Positions 44,047-53,306 of a stretch of DNA of 64,000 bases are shown piece by piece. The notes under the pieces are model-generated. The model was not told the origin of the DNA. It ran no database searches and saw only the letters and a list, made by a program, of their open reading frames with translations. The DNA is taken from positions 62,001 through 126,000 of the forward strand of contig NZ_VDCZ01000010.1 in assembly GCF_006491645.1 (NCBI RefSeq), written 5' to 3'. Origin of the DNA: Flavobacterium profundi. GTDB lineage: Bacteria; Bacteroidota; Bacteroidia; Flavobacteriales; Flavobacteriaceae. The first letter of the stretch is position 1; every line of letters starts with the position of its first letter. Both the position numbers and the translations under genes were made by a program.

Positions 44047-47000
44047 ATGAGTACCACAAATACAGATACAAACAAAGAATTTAAATTATCATCATGGGCC
44101 ATCGAAAACAAGATGACCATATATGTAGCGATGGTAATGTTCTTGTTTCTTGGACTGTCTGCATACTATAGTATGCCTAGAGAAGATTTTCCAGAAGTTA
44201 AAGAAACGAAAATATATATTAGTACCGTTTATCCAGGTAATACTGCTGAAGATATTGAAAGACTTATCATTGACCCATTAGAAGACGAAATCAGAAACGT
44301 GAGTAATGTGGTTAAAGTTTTGTCTACCTCTCAAGAAGATTATGGTATTATTACTGTAGAATTTGACGAAAAAATTACGGTAGAAGCTGCAAAACAAAAA
44401 ATTAAAGATAAAATAGACACCAAAACAGGTGGTGAAGACTGGCCAACATTTAACGGTGCCAAAGTAGAACCGAATGTGTTTGACTTGAATCTTTCTGAGG
44501 AAGTTCCTATTATGAATATTAACATTCAGGGAGATTATCCAGTAGACAAATTAAAAGTCTTTGGTGAATACTTAGAAGATGAAATTGAAGCATTAGAAGA
44601 AATCAAACAAGTGGATATTCGTGGTGCCCAAGAAAAAGAAGTAGAAGTTGCAGTAGATATTTACAAAATGATGGCTTCTCAAGTAAGCTTTGATGATGTA
44701 ATTAATGCTATTAGAAATGGAAACGTAACGATGTCTGCTGGTAATTTAATTGCCAATGGTCAAAGAAGAACGATACGTATTCTTGGTGAAGTGGACCAAC
44801 CGAAAGAATTAGAAAGTTTTGTGGTTAAAACACAAGGCGGTGCCGTATACTTGAAAGACATTGCTAAAATAACATTTAAAGATGTTGACAAAACCACTTA
44901 TGCTAGAGAGTTTGGGAAGAGCGTTGTAATGCTAGACGTAAAAAAACGAGCTGGTAAAAACATGATTAATGCTGCTGAACAAATTAGAGAAATTGTAAAA
45001 GATGCTGAAGAAAATTATTTACCAAAAGATCTGAAGATTACGATTGCGAATGATCAATCCTCAAGAACCTTGAATCAGGTTGATGATTTAGTAAACAATA
45101 TCATCTTTGGAATTATTTTAGTTGTAGGGGTTTTAATGTTCTTTTTAGGATTTAGAAATGCACTTTTCGTAGGTTTTGCAATTCCAATGTCGATGTTCAT
45201 GTCCTTTATGATTTTAAATGCAATGGGATATACTATGAACACCATGATTCTTTTTGGATTAATTATGGGATTAGGAATGTTAGTAGACAATGGAATTGTA
45301 GTTGTTGAAAACGTTTACCGATTAATGGAAGATGAAGGTATGGATCGTATAGAGGCTGCTAAGAAAGGGATTGGAGAAATTGCATTACCAATTATCATTT
45401 CAACAGCAACAACAGTTGCCGCTTTCGTACCCCTTGGATTATGGCCAGGAGTAATGGGACAATTTATGAAATATTTCCCTATCACATTATCTGTTGTATT
45501 AGGTTCTTCATTATTTGTGGCAATCTTCTTCAACTCCGTATTAGTATCGCAATTCATGGATATTAATGAAAAAATATTATCTCGTAAAGCCTTAATCCGA
45601 TTAACTCTTATTTTAGGAGGTTTTGGAGCTATTATTTTAATCCTTGGTGGTAGTATGCGTGCTTTAGGTTCAGTAATGATCTTTACTGCCATAATGTTCT
45701 GGTTGTATAAATATGTAATTAAAGGTTGGACGCTTTCTTTCCAAAATAGAGTCTTAACAAAATGGGAGAATTGGTATGAAAGTGGGTTAAAATACTTTTT
45801 ATCTGGCAAAAAACCCTACTTAACAGTAGTAGGAATGGCGCTAATGTTCTTTGTAATTTTAGGATTGTATTTTGGGTGGAGCGTAGGTAGTGGTCGTACA
45901 AAAGTGGAATTTTTCCCAGACAATACACCCAACCAAATTATTGTGTACATCGAATACCCACAAGGAACAGATATTACCAAAACAAATGAAATTACTGCTG
46001 CTGTTGAAAAAAGAGTGTATGCAGTACTGAATCAAAAACTTGGTGAAGAGGAAATTATGAATCCTGAAGACAACACCAACTATTTAGTAGAAAGTGCGGT
46101 ATCTCAAGTAGGTGAAGGAGCAGGAAATCCTCAAACTGATGGTGGTTCTACAGCAGAAATGCCTCATAAAGGTAAGATTACAATCTCAATGAGAGAGTAT
46201 AAATTTAGAAATGGTTTAAGCTCAGAAGAACTTCGTAAAAAAGTGCAAGCTACCCTGAAAGATATTTATCCTGGTGTAATCATTTCTGTAGAAAAAGATG
46301 CAGTAGGTCCTCCAGCGGGTTACCCAATTAACATTGAAATTAAAGGAAAAGATTACAATGAATTAATTGCAACCGCAGAAAAAATGAAAGATTTCTTGAA
46401 TACCAAAAATATTCCAGGAGTAGATGAGTTAAAAGTAGACGTTAACAAAGACAAACCTGCGATGAAAGTGGTTGTTGATAGAGAAAAAGCTGGTGAAATG
46501 GGTGTTTCTGCTGGACAAGTTGGAAATCAATTGCGTCGTTCTATTTTTGGTGAAAAAGCAGGTATTTACAAGAAAGATGGTGAGGACTACGATATTTATG
46601 TACGTTTCAATGAAGATAATCGTTACAACAAAAGTGCTATTTTTAATCAAAATATCACTTTTAGAGATATGGCTTCAGGCCAAATCAAAGAGATTCCGGT
46701 TTCAACGGTAGCTTCTCAAAAGAACACCTCTTCTTTTAGTGCGATTAAACACAAACAATATGAAAGAGTGGTTGTCTTATATTCTGCTTTATCACCTGGT
46801 TTTACAGATGCTGGAGCAGTTGTAAAACAAATTCAAGCTGAAATGGGGAATTTTGACGCTCCTAAAACAGTAGAATTTGATTATACGGGACAATTAGAAG
46901 AACAAGGGAAACAGATGGCTTTCTTAATGGGTGCATTAGTAACTGGTTTGTTCTTAATCTTTTTGATTTTGATTCTTCAGTTCAATTCAATTTCTAGACC

Positions 47001-47550
47001 TGGAATTATCATGGTAGCTGTATTTTTAAGTTTCATTGGCGTATTCTTAGGATTAATGGTAACTGGATGGCCATTCGTAATTATGATGACCATGATGGGT
47101 ATTATCTCATTGGCCGGAATTGTGGTGAATAACGGTGTGGTATTACTGGATTATACTGATTTATTAATTGCAAGAAGAAAAGAAGAATTAGGACTTCCTA
47201 AAGCAACTCAATTACCTAAAGAAGATATCTTTAATGCAATTGTAACAGGTGGTAAAGCTCGTTTAAGACCGGTTTTATTAACTGCAATTACAACAGTATT
47301 AGGATTGATTCCATTAGCGATAGGATTTAATATCGATTTCTTCAGTTTATTTGCAACCGGTAATCCTCATATTTATATGGGTGGTGATAACGTAATTTTC
47401 TGGGGACCTTTAGCTTGGACCGTAATCTTCGGATTAATCTTTGCTACTTTCCTTACTTTAATAGTAGTTCCTGTTTTATTCTATTTGGTAAACCTTTTCA
47501 AAATTTGGTTACGTAATAGAAACAACAAGAATGAGGTAATTACTGAATAA
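44047..47550 (+). CDS. RND efflux transporter permease (AcrB/HAE-like)
   Basis: The 1167-residue protein has the 12-helix RND fold with two large periplasmic loops (about residues 45-345 and 650-960). The N-terminus WAIENKMTIYVAMVMFLFLG enters helix 1. Helix 4 carries GLIMGLGMLVDNGIVVVENV near 408-427 with the proton-relay aspartate. It is about 100 residues longer than AcrB, mostly between helices 6 and 7 and in the last helices (inserted NPHIYMGGDNVIFWGPL). The substrate is unknown. A terminator follows. Confidence 0.95.
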   Translation: MSTTNTDTNKEFKLSSWAIENKMTIYVAMVMFLFLGLSAYYSMPREDFPEVKETKIYISTVYPGNTAEDIERLIIDPLEDEIRNVSNVVKVLSTSQEDYGIITVEFDEKITVEAAKQKIKDKIDTKTGGEDWPTFNGAKVEPNVFDLNLSEEVPIMNINIQGDYPVDKLKVFGEYLEDEIEALEEIKQVDIRGAQEKEVEVAVDIYKMMASQVSFDDVINAIRNGNVTMSAGNLIANGQRRTIRILGEVDQPKELESFVVKTQGGAVYLKDIAKITFKDVDKTTYAREFGKSVVMLDVKKRAGKNMINAAEQIREIVKDAEENYLPKDLKITIANDQSSRTLNQVDDLVNNIIFGIILVVGVLMFFLGFRNALFVGFAIPMSMFMSFMILNAMGYTMNTMILFGLIMGLGMLVDNGIVVVENVYRLMEDEGMDRIEAAKKGIGEIALPIIISTATTVAAFVPLGLWPGVMGQFMKYFPITLSVVLGSSLFVAIFFNSVLVSQFMDINEKILSRKALIRLTLILGGFGAIILILGGSMRALGSVMIFTAIMFWLYKYVIKGWTLSFQNRVLTKWENWYESGLKYFLSGKKPYLTVVGMALMFFVILGLYFGWSVGSGRTKVEFFPDNTPNQIIVYIEYPQGTDITKTNEITAAVEKRVYAVLNQKLGEEEIMNPEDNTNYLVESAVSQVGEGAGNPQTDGGSTAEMPHKGKITISMREYKFRNGLSSEELRKKVQATLKDIYPGVIISVEKDAVGPPAGYPINIEIKGKDYNELIATAEKMKDFLNTKNIPGVDELKVDVNKDKPAMKVVVDREKAGEMGVSAGQVGNQLRRSIFGEKAGIYKKDGEDYDIYVRFNEDNRYNKSAIFNQNITFRDMASGQIKEIPVSTVASQKNTSSFSAIKHKQYERVVVLYSALSPGFTDAGAVVKQIQAEMGNFDAPKTVEFDYTGQLEEQGKQMAFLMGALVTGLFLIFLILILQFNSISRPGIIMVAVFLSFIGVFLGLMVTGWPFVIMMTMMGIISLAGIVVNNGVVLLDYTDLLIARRKEELGLPKATQLPKEDIFNAIVTGGKARLRPVLLTAITTVLGLIPLAIGFNIDFFSLFATGNPHIYMGGDNVIFWGPLAWTVIFGLIFATFLTLIVVPVLFYLVNLFKIWLRNRNNKNEVITE

Positions 47551-47570
47551 TTGTAATTTAATCATAATAA

Positions 47571-47599
47571 AAAAAGCTCCGAAAATCGGAGCTTTTTTT
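47571..47599. terminator. bidirectional terminator after the efflux operon
   Basis: AAAAAGCTCCGA pairs with TCGGAGCTTTTT around a 3-nt loop, with T-runs on both strands. It separates the convergent efflux and reductase genes. Confidence 0.88.
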
Positions 47600-47615
47600 A
47601 TTTCAACTATTGTTA

Positions 47616-48668
47616 TTATACATCATCAAAATCTACAAAAACGCTATCGGTTGTAGGAACAGCTTGACAAGCTAGTACTAATCCTTCTGCAATTTCTCCA
47701 TCGGTTAAAATGGCATTTTTCTTCATTTCAGCTTTCCCTTCTTTTACTCTACAAATACAACTGCTGCAAACGCCTCCTTGACAAGAATACGGTGCATCAA
47801 TTCCTTGTTTTAAAGCCGCTTCAAGAATGGTTTGTTTTTGACTCATTTCAAAATGCGTTTCTTCATCATCGACCACAACTGTAATTTTTGTATGACCTTC
47901 TAAAGTTGCAGCACTCGCATTTTCATTCGCAGTTGTAGTAAACAATTCAAACTTAATGTCTTTTTCGGAAACATTGTTTTCTTTTAAAACAGTCGAAACC
48001 AAATTAATCATTTCTTCTGGACCACATAAATAATATTTGTCAAAGCTTTTCTCACTGTGTTTATTTTTAAGCACAAAATTCACAGCAGATTTATCAATTC
48101 GACCAAATAATTCTCCATCAACATTAATTTTACTATACACATAATGTACAAAAAAGCGACCTACATATTGTAAATGCAGTTCTTGAAGCTGGTTGTGAAA
48201 AATAGTTTCTTCAACGTTTTTATTACCATAAACTAATACAAAAGTACTTTTTGGCTCGCTTTCTAAAACCGATTTTACAATCGACATAATTGGTGTAATA
48301 CCACTTCCTGCAGCAAAAGCCACATAATTTTTTTGTCTGTCGGATTGCGGTTCGAAAACAAATTTCCCTTCTGGTAAACCAACTTCAATTAGATTTCCTT
48401 CTTTCAAATTTTCATTGGCAAATTTAGAAAAGAATCCGTTTTTAACAGCTTTTACAGCAACTCTCAATTCGCCACTTTTAGGAGAAGAACAAATCGAATA
48501 GGCTCTTCTAACTTCTTGACCGTCTAAGGTTAATTTTAAGGTTATATATTGCCCAGAGACAAATTGATAAAACGTTTTTAATTCTTCTGGAACATTAAAA
48601 AGTATCGATACTGAAGAAGGGGTTTCTCTTCTTATTTCTTTTATAACTAATTTATAGAATGTTGACAT
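47616..48668 (-). CDS. PaaE-like ferredoxin-dependent oxidoreductase (FAD, NAD(P), 2Fe-2S)
   Basis: I start it at 48668 (MSTFYKLVIKEIRRETPSS), since the 11 residues encoded upstream are leader-like. The 350-residue protein has an FAD domain with RRAYSICSSP, an NAD(P) domain with AAGSGITPIMS, and a C-terminal plant-type ferredoxin domain. Its cysteine pattern is YSCQGGVCSSCIC followed by LACQAVP. This order is that of phenylacetyl-CoA epoxidase subunit PaaE and related electron-transfer proteins. No paaABC genes are nearby, so the electron acceptor is unknown and the specific name should not be copied. Confidence 0.9.
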   Translation of the reverse strand: MSTFYKLVIKEIRRETPSSVSILFNVPEELKTFYQFVSGQYITLKLTLDGQEVRRAYSICSSPKSGELRVAVKAVKNGFFSKFANENLKEGNLIEVGLPEGKFVFEPQSDRQKNYVAFAAGSGITPIMSIVKSVLESEPKSTFVLVYGNKNVEETIFHNQLQELHLQYVGRFFVHYVYSKINVDGELFGRIDKSAVNFVLKNKHSEKSFDKYYLCGPEEMINLVSTVLKENNVSEKDIKFELFTTTANENASAATLEGHTKITVVVDDEETHFEMSQKQTILEAALKQGIDAPYSCQGGVCSSCICRVKEGKAEMKKNAILTDGEIAEGLVLACQAVPTTDSVFVDFDDV

Positions 48669-48786
48669 TTCTTTTATATTTTCTACAAAAATAAGAAACA
48701 AAATCGCCTTGTTTATAGATAAATTAAAAAAAATCGTAACATTTTAGTGCAAGTGACTACCAATAAGAAACCAACAAAACTAAAAT

Positions 48787-50253
48787 ATGGTCCAACAATT
48801 TCTCAAATTAGAGTGGAAAGCCTTTATACGATCCTCTTCTTTTTCCACTAATATTGTCTTAAAAATTTTCATGATTCTAGGAGCCTTGTATTTCATGAGT
48901 ATGTTTCTTTTATTAGGTTTTGGCTCCTATCATATTCTAGAAAAAGCAGGTCAAAATCCTTTTGATACAATTAATAGTTTTGCCTTGTATTACTTACTCG
49001 TCGATTTAGTGATTCGGTTTTTCTTTCAAAAAATGCCCACTTTATCAATCCGACCCTTTTTAAATCAAAATGTAAAGAAAAATAACATCGTTCGGTTTGT
49101 GTTGAACAAGACCATGTTGTCTTTTTTCAATTTTATCCATTGGTTTTTCTTTATTCCGTTTACGATAACTTTAGTGATGAAAGGATATACAGGAACCGCT
49201 TGGATTTGGTGTATAAGCATGCTTCTTTTTGTATACATTAATAATTTTTTAGCCATTTTAATAGACAAAAAAGATGCAGTTTTTTACACTATAGTAGGTA
49301 TTTTTGCCATCTTTGGTGTACTTCAGTATTATTCTATTTTTGATATTAGTTTATACTCAAATCCTTTTTTTGCTTCTTTTTACAAGTATTCTTTTTGGGC
49401 ACTTATTCCAATTGCAATCTTAGCCTTGTTGTATTATCTTAATTTTAAATTTTTTAAATCGAATTTGTATTTAGATGCAGGTTTATCCATTGAGCAAAAT
49501 TTAGCGACTACTGAAAACTTAACTTTCTTAGATCAATTTGGTAAATTAGGTACCTTCTTAAAAAATGACATTCGTTTGTTAAAAAGAAATAAAAGAGCAA
49601 AAACAACGCTATTAATGAGTGTTATGTTTTTATTCTACGGATTATTGTTCTTTACAAATTCCATTGAAGCCTATAATGCACCCGTTTGGAAAATTTTTGC
49701 TGGTATTTTTGTTTCAGGTGGTTTCTTGTTTAATTTTGGACAATTTGTACCCAGCTGGGACAGTTCGTATTATCCTCTAATGATGACACAAAACATTACT
49801 TATAAAGATTATTTATCGTCGAAATGGTGGTTAATGGTAATTGCTACCACAGTTTCTACTCTTTTAGCCAGTTTGTATTTGTTTTTTGGGATAGAAACCT
49901 ATTTAGCGATTCTTACAGGAGCCATTTTTAATATCGGAGTAAATTCACATTTGGTTTTATTAGGTGGTGCTTATATTAAAACTCCAATCGATTTAACTTC
50001 GAATAAAAATGCTTTTGGTGACAAAAAGGCTTTTAATGTAAAAACCTTATTAATTTCCTTACCAAAGTTACTATTGCCTATGCTTGTTTATGCCATTGGT
50101 CATTATACCCTTGGTTGGCAATTTGGTTATTTATTAGTAGCCCTATTAGGTATTTTAGGTTTTGCTTTTAAAAATAAAGTTTTCCAAATTATCGAATCGA
50201 TTTACAAAAAAGAAAAATACATTACTCTTGAAGCCTATAAGCAGAAAGGTTAG
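48787..50253 (+). CDS. DUF5687 family membrane protein, ABC-2-like permease
   Basis: The 488-residue protein has about 10-12 hydrophobic helices in two groups (residues ~20-210 and ~275-475) separated by a cytoplasmic loop with LKNDIRLLKRNKRAKTTLLM. It matches DUF5687, found only with ABC ATPases in Bacteroidota. The ATPase gene follows after 41 nt. The pair should form an exporter of unknown substrate. Confidence 0.9.
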   Translation: MVQQFLKLEWKAFIRSSSFSTNIVLKIFMILGALYFMSMFLLLGFGSYHILEKAGQNPFDTINSFALYYLLVDLVIRFFFQKMPTLSIRPFLNQNVKKNNIVRFVLNKTMLSFFNFIHWFFFIPFTITLVMKGYTGTAWIWCISMLLFVYINNFLAILIDKKDAVFYTIVGIFAIFGVLQYYSIFDISLYSNPFFASFYKYSFWALIPIAILALLYYLNFKFFKSNLYLDAGLSIEQNLATTENLTFLDQFGKLGTFLKNDIRLLKRNKRAKTTLLMSVMFLFYGLLFFTNSIEAYNAPVWKIFAGIFVSGGFLFNFGQFVPSWDSSYYPLMMTQNITYKDYLSSKWWLMVIATTVSTLLASLYLFFGIETYLAILTGAIFNIGVNSHLVLLGGAYIKTPIDLTSNKNAFGDKKAFNVKTLLISLPKLLLPMLVYAIGHYTLGWQFGYLLVALLGILGFAFKNKVFQIIESIYKKEKYITLEAYKQKG

Positions 50254-50294
50254 TTTTTTTGAACTCATTATTAATTATTTGAAATTACCGCAAC

Positions 50295-50990
50295 ATGATA
50301 CACGTAAACAATTTATCCAAAAAATACAACGGAACAACAGTACTACATATTGAAAATTTAGAAATCCCGAAGGGACAAAGTTTTGGACTTGTGGGAAATA
50401 ATGGTGCTGGAAAAACCACTTTTTTTAGTCTGCTTTTAGATTTAATTCAGCCTTCAAGTGGAAAAATTACTTCTAATAACATTCAGATAAACACAGATGA
50501 ATCTTGGAAAGTATTTACTACTTCATTCTTAGACGAAAGTTTTCTCATTGGTTATCTAACACCAGAAGAATATTTTTATTTCATTGGAGAATTGAGAGGC
50601 TGGAATAAAGCAGACGTAGATGCTTTTCTAACGAAATATGAAGATTTCTTTAATGGAGAAATTTTAAATAATAAAAAATATTTGAGAGATTTATCAAAAG
50701 GGAATGCCAAAAAAGCAGGAATTATAGGTGCGTTAATTGGCAATCCAGAGATTATTATTTTAGACGAACCTTTTGCTAATTTGGATCCAACCACACAAAT
50801 TCGTCTTAAAAAAATTATCAAATCATTAGCAGAAGACAGTAACACGACTGTCTTGGTTTCAAGTCATGATTTACAGCATACTGTTGAAGTATCGGATAGA
50901 ATTGTGGTTTTAGAAAAAGGAAACATTGTAAAAGATTTAGTACCCACAACAGAAACCTTGAAAGAACTAGAAGAATTCTTTTCCGCTTAA
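50295..50990 (+). CDS. ABC transporter ATP-binding protein
   Basis: The 231-residue ATPase has Walker A GNNGAGKTT at residues 34-42, signature segment LSKGNAKKAG near 135-144, Walker B IIILDEPFANLD near 153-164, and the H-loop VLVSSHDLQH. The signature reads LSKGN instead of LSGGQ, which is typical of the CcmA/YhaQ-like ABC-2 subgroup. It partners with the DUF5687 permease directly upstream. A terminator follows. Confidence 0.95.
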   Translation: MIHVNNLSKKYNGTTVLHIENLEIPKGQSFGLVGNNGAGKTTFFSLLLDLIQPSSGKITSNNIQINTDESWKVFTTSFLDESFLIGYLTPEEYFYFIGELRGWNKADVDAFLTKYEDFFNGEILNNKKYLRDLSKGNAKKAGIIGALIGNPEIIILDEPFANLDPTTQIRLKKIIKSLAEDSNTTVLVSSHDLQHTVEVSDRIVVLEKGNIVKDLVPTTETLKELEEFFSA

Positions 50991-51002
50991 AAAATATAAA
51001 AT

Positions 51003-51030
51003 AAAAGTCCGATTAAAAATCGGACTTTTT
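51003..51030. terminator. bidirectional terminator between ABC and thioesterase genes
   Basis: AAAAGTCCGAT pairs with ATCGGACTTTT around a 5-nt loop, T-run on both strands. Its 3' end is next to the thioesterase stop codon. Confidence 0.85.
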
Positions 51031-51032
51031 TG

Positions 51033-51542
51033 TTATGAGAATAAGGCTTTTAATTCTGTAGCTTCATTAGGTTTCATTTTTCCTGCTAACACTAAACTCA
51101 ACTGTTTTCTTCTAAGTGCTGCATCATAGCGCTCTTTTTCTAAAGGTGTTTGCGGTTCAATAGGTGGTACTTGGATAGGTCTTCCGGTTTCATCTACAGC
51201 TACAAAAGTATAAATAGCTTCATTTGCTTTATTTTTAATCCCCGATTCTCTATCTTCAATCCAAACATCGATGAAAATTTCCATAGAAGTATTAAATGTT
51301 CTAGATACTTTAGATTCCACAGTTACCACACTTCCCAAAGGAATAGCTCTATTAAAAGCTACGTGATTCACTGATGCTGTAACGCAAACTCTTCGAGAAT
51401 GTCTTCTTGCCGTTATACTAGCAGCTCTATCCATACGTGCTAATAATTCGCCACCAAAAAGATTGTTTAAAGGATTCGTTTCACCTGGTAAAACTAAATC
51501 GGTTAATGTAGTTAATGAGTCAGAAGGGTATTTTGCTTGCAT
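51033..51542 (-). CDS. acyl-CoA thioesterase (hotdog fold, YciA/BFIT type)
   Basis: The 169-residue protein has the family signature NPLNNLFGGELLARMDRAAS at residues 22-41, followed by HSRRVCVTASVNHVAF and the strand-rich hotdog domain to about residue 130. The enzymes hydrolyse acyl-CoA to free acid and CoA. No signal peptide is present and the chain-length preference is unknown. It is a single-gene unit. Confidence 0.93.
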   Translation of the reverse strand: MQAKYPSDSLTTLTDLVLPGETNPLNNLFGGELLARMDRAASITARRHSRRVCVTASVNHVAFNRAIPLGSVVTVESKVSRTFNTSMEIFIDVWIEDRESGIKNKANEAIYTFVAVDETGRPIQVPPIEPQTPLEKERYDAALRRKQLSLVLAGKMKPNEATELKALFS

Positions 51543-51589
51543 TGTTTTTTTTTTGCAAAGATAATAAGCTTAAAAGATTCATTGTATAA

Positions 51590-51612
51590 AAAAATCCCAA
51601 AAATGGGATTTT
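51590..51612 (-). terminator. terminator of the SPOR-domain gene
   Basis: AAAATCCCA pairs with TGGGATTTT around four A/T residues, with a T-run on the minus strand. The stem overlaps the stop codon at 51611-51613. Confidence 0.75.
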
Positions 51613-52543
51613 AATCAATCAAAAGCCATGATTCTATGCTTTCTTCTTTGTAAAGTTTATTTTTTAGACTTTCAGCTTCTTCCATAGTCTTAAAACTACC
51701 ATAAGCTACTGGCACTAATCCGAAATTATTTTTTTCTAATACTCTTGCATCATAACCTTGATCTACTAACATTTTTTGAGCTTTTTCTGCATTCTTTTCA
51801 CTTCTAAATGCTCCAGCAATTAAATGATACGGTCTCTTTTCTTCTTTAACAGCTAGTTCAACAGTAGGTATAGGTGCATCAATAAAGAAAGTAGCTTGCT
51901 GAATTCTATGTTGTACTTCTTGTTGTACTTCTTTTTGAACGCGTAAGGTATCAGTAGCCACTTGTTGATCGTGAACAATTTTATACGCTGACAAACCTGC
52001 ACCAAAAAACAACGTAATGGCAGCTGCGTATTTTAAATACGAATAGTTCTTTTTCGATTGTTTCGGTTGTAAAACAATAGGTTCTTTTACTTCAAAAACT
52101 TCAGCTTGCTGTAATAATACTTCACGTTTTACTTCTGGAGTTACAAAACTATTTAGTCCAAAAGAAGATATCAAGTAATTTATATTTTGACTGGGTTGGA
52201 AAACCCAGTTGTATTCACCATTTACAAAAATCTCTCCAATGTTTTCTAAAACAATTTTATCTCTATCTTCTAAAGCTGCAATCCATTGGTTTACTTGAGT
52301 GGCAATTTGAATTAAAGCATTACCGTAAGAAATGCTTTCCGCTAATGCAATGTGATTAGCCAACAATCCATCATTATTTTTGATGTTGCTATTAAAAGAA
52401 ATAACTTTTCTAGGAGGCAAAAAAGTACTTGCACTCCCACTAATAGTTGCCGATTCAATTTCAGATAAAAAAGCTCCAAAACCTGGCACAGTTACACATT
52501 GGTAACGATATAATAATTCGGATATATATTTGTCTAATAACAT
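51611..52543 (-). CDS. CCDC81-like HU-domain / SPOR-domain membrane protein
   Basis: I start it at 52543 (MLLDKYISELLYRYQ), the conserved N-terminus of this family. The six residues encoded upstream look like leader. The 310-residue protein has two HU-like CCDC81 domains in the cytoplasm (about 1-135, with CVTVPGFGAFL), a linker, and one membrane helix near 172-189 (YAAAITLFFGAGLSAYKI). A C-terminal SPOR domain sits at about 235-310 (PYHLIAGAFRSEKNAEKAQK). SPOR domains bind denuded peptidoglycan at division sites, and HU-like domains may bind DNA or protein. The pairing suggests a link between chromosome and septum. Confidence 0.9.
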   Translation of the reverse strand: MLLDKYISELLYRYQCVTVPGFGAFLSEIESATISGSASTFLPPRKVISFNSNIKNNDGLLANHIALAESISYGNALIQIATQVNQWIAALEDRDKIVLENIGEIFVNGEYNWVFQPSQNINYLISSFGLNSFVTPEVKREVLLQQAEVFEVKEPIVLQPKQSKKNYSYLKYAAAITLFFGAGLSAYKIVHDQQVATDTLRVQKEVQQEVQHRIQQATFFIDAPIPTVELAVKEEKRPYHLIAGAFRSEKNAEKAQKMLVDQGYDARVLEKNNFGLVPVAYGSFKTMEEAESLKNKLYKEESIESWLLID

Positions 52544-52622
52544 AACTACAAAATTACACAAACAATATAGTTTTCAAAATTTTATTAACAATTTTTATTA
52601 ACAAATAAAAACGACATAAAAA

Positions 52623-53306
52623 TCAATCAATTACCAGCTTAAAACCTATTCTTGGAATGTTTTCTATTCTTACATTCGGTTCTTCTTTTAAGATTTTTCG
52701 GATTCGAGAAATAAATACATCCAAACTTCGTCCAGAAAAATAATCGTCATTACCCCATAAAGAAGTTAAAATCTTTTCTCTTTTTAAAACCGTATTACTA
52801 TTATCTAAGAATAATTTTAGTAGAGAAGCTTCTCTTTCGGTTAAAGTAATTTGCTTTGAATTGTTTTTTAAGATATAATTTTCAAATTCAAATTCAAAGG
52901 AGCCTAATATGTATTTCGTTACAACTTTCTCGCTTTTTTTCTGGCTTCTGTTTAAGAAAATTTCAATTTTAAGAATTAACTCTTCAATCGAATACGGTTT
53001 AACTAAATAGTCATCTGCTCCTAATTTTAAGCCTTTAATGCGATCATCTTTCATCGTTTTTGCCGATAAAAAAATAATCGGAATTTCAGTATCTCTTTTT
53101 CTAATTTCTGTAGCTATTTCAAAACCATCCATATCAGGTAACATAATATCTAAAACGCACAAATCAAATTCTTGTTCGCAAAAGAGTTTAAAAGCTGCTG
53201 CACCATTATTGGAGTGAATCACTTCAAAATATTGTTCTAAATTATCAGCTGTTAAAAATGCTAATGTTTCATCGTCTTCTACATATAGAATTCTTTTCTT
53301 ACTCAT
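52623..53306 (-). CDS. OmpR/PhoB-family response regulator
   Basis: The 227-residue protein has a receiver domain (acidic VEDDE at 9-13, phospho-acceptor Asp53 in VLDIMLPDMDG, Lys103 in LVKPYS). A winged-helix DNA-binding domain covers about 130-225 (LTEREASLLKLFL, GRSLDVFISRIRKIL). It overlaps the kinase gene by 8 nt. Helically phased TTAACAA repeats upstream of the kinase gene are candidates for its own binding site. Confidence 0.95.
   Translation of the reverse strand: MSKKRILYVEDDETLAFLTADNLEQYFEVIHSNNGAAAFKLFCEQEFDLCVLDIMLPDMDGFEIATEIRKRDTEIPIIFLSAKTMKDDRIKGLKLGADDYLVKPYSIEELILKIEIFLNRSQKKSEKVVTKYILGSFEFEFENYILKNNSKQITLTEREASLLKLFLDNSNTVLKREKILTSLWGNDDYFSGRSLDVFISRIRKILKEEPNVRIENIPRIGFKLVID

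Noticed and set aside
45315..45809. 164-residue minus-strand frame inside the RND pump
   Set aside because: It is a shadow of a conserved membrane-protein gene with no recognisable features. Similar shadows occur at 5783-6154, 38245-38610 and 32710-33006.
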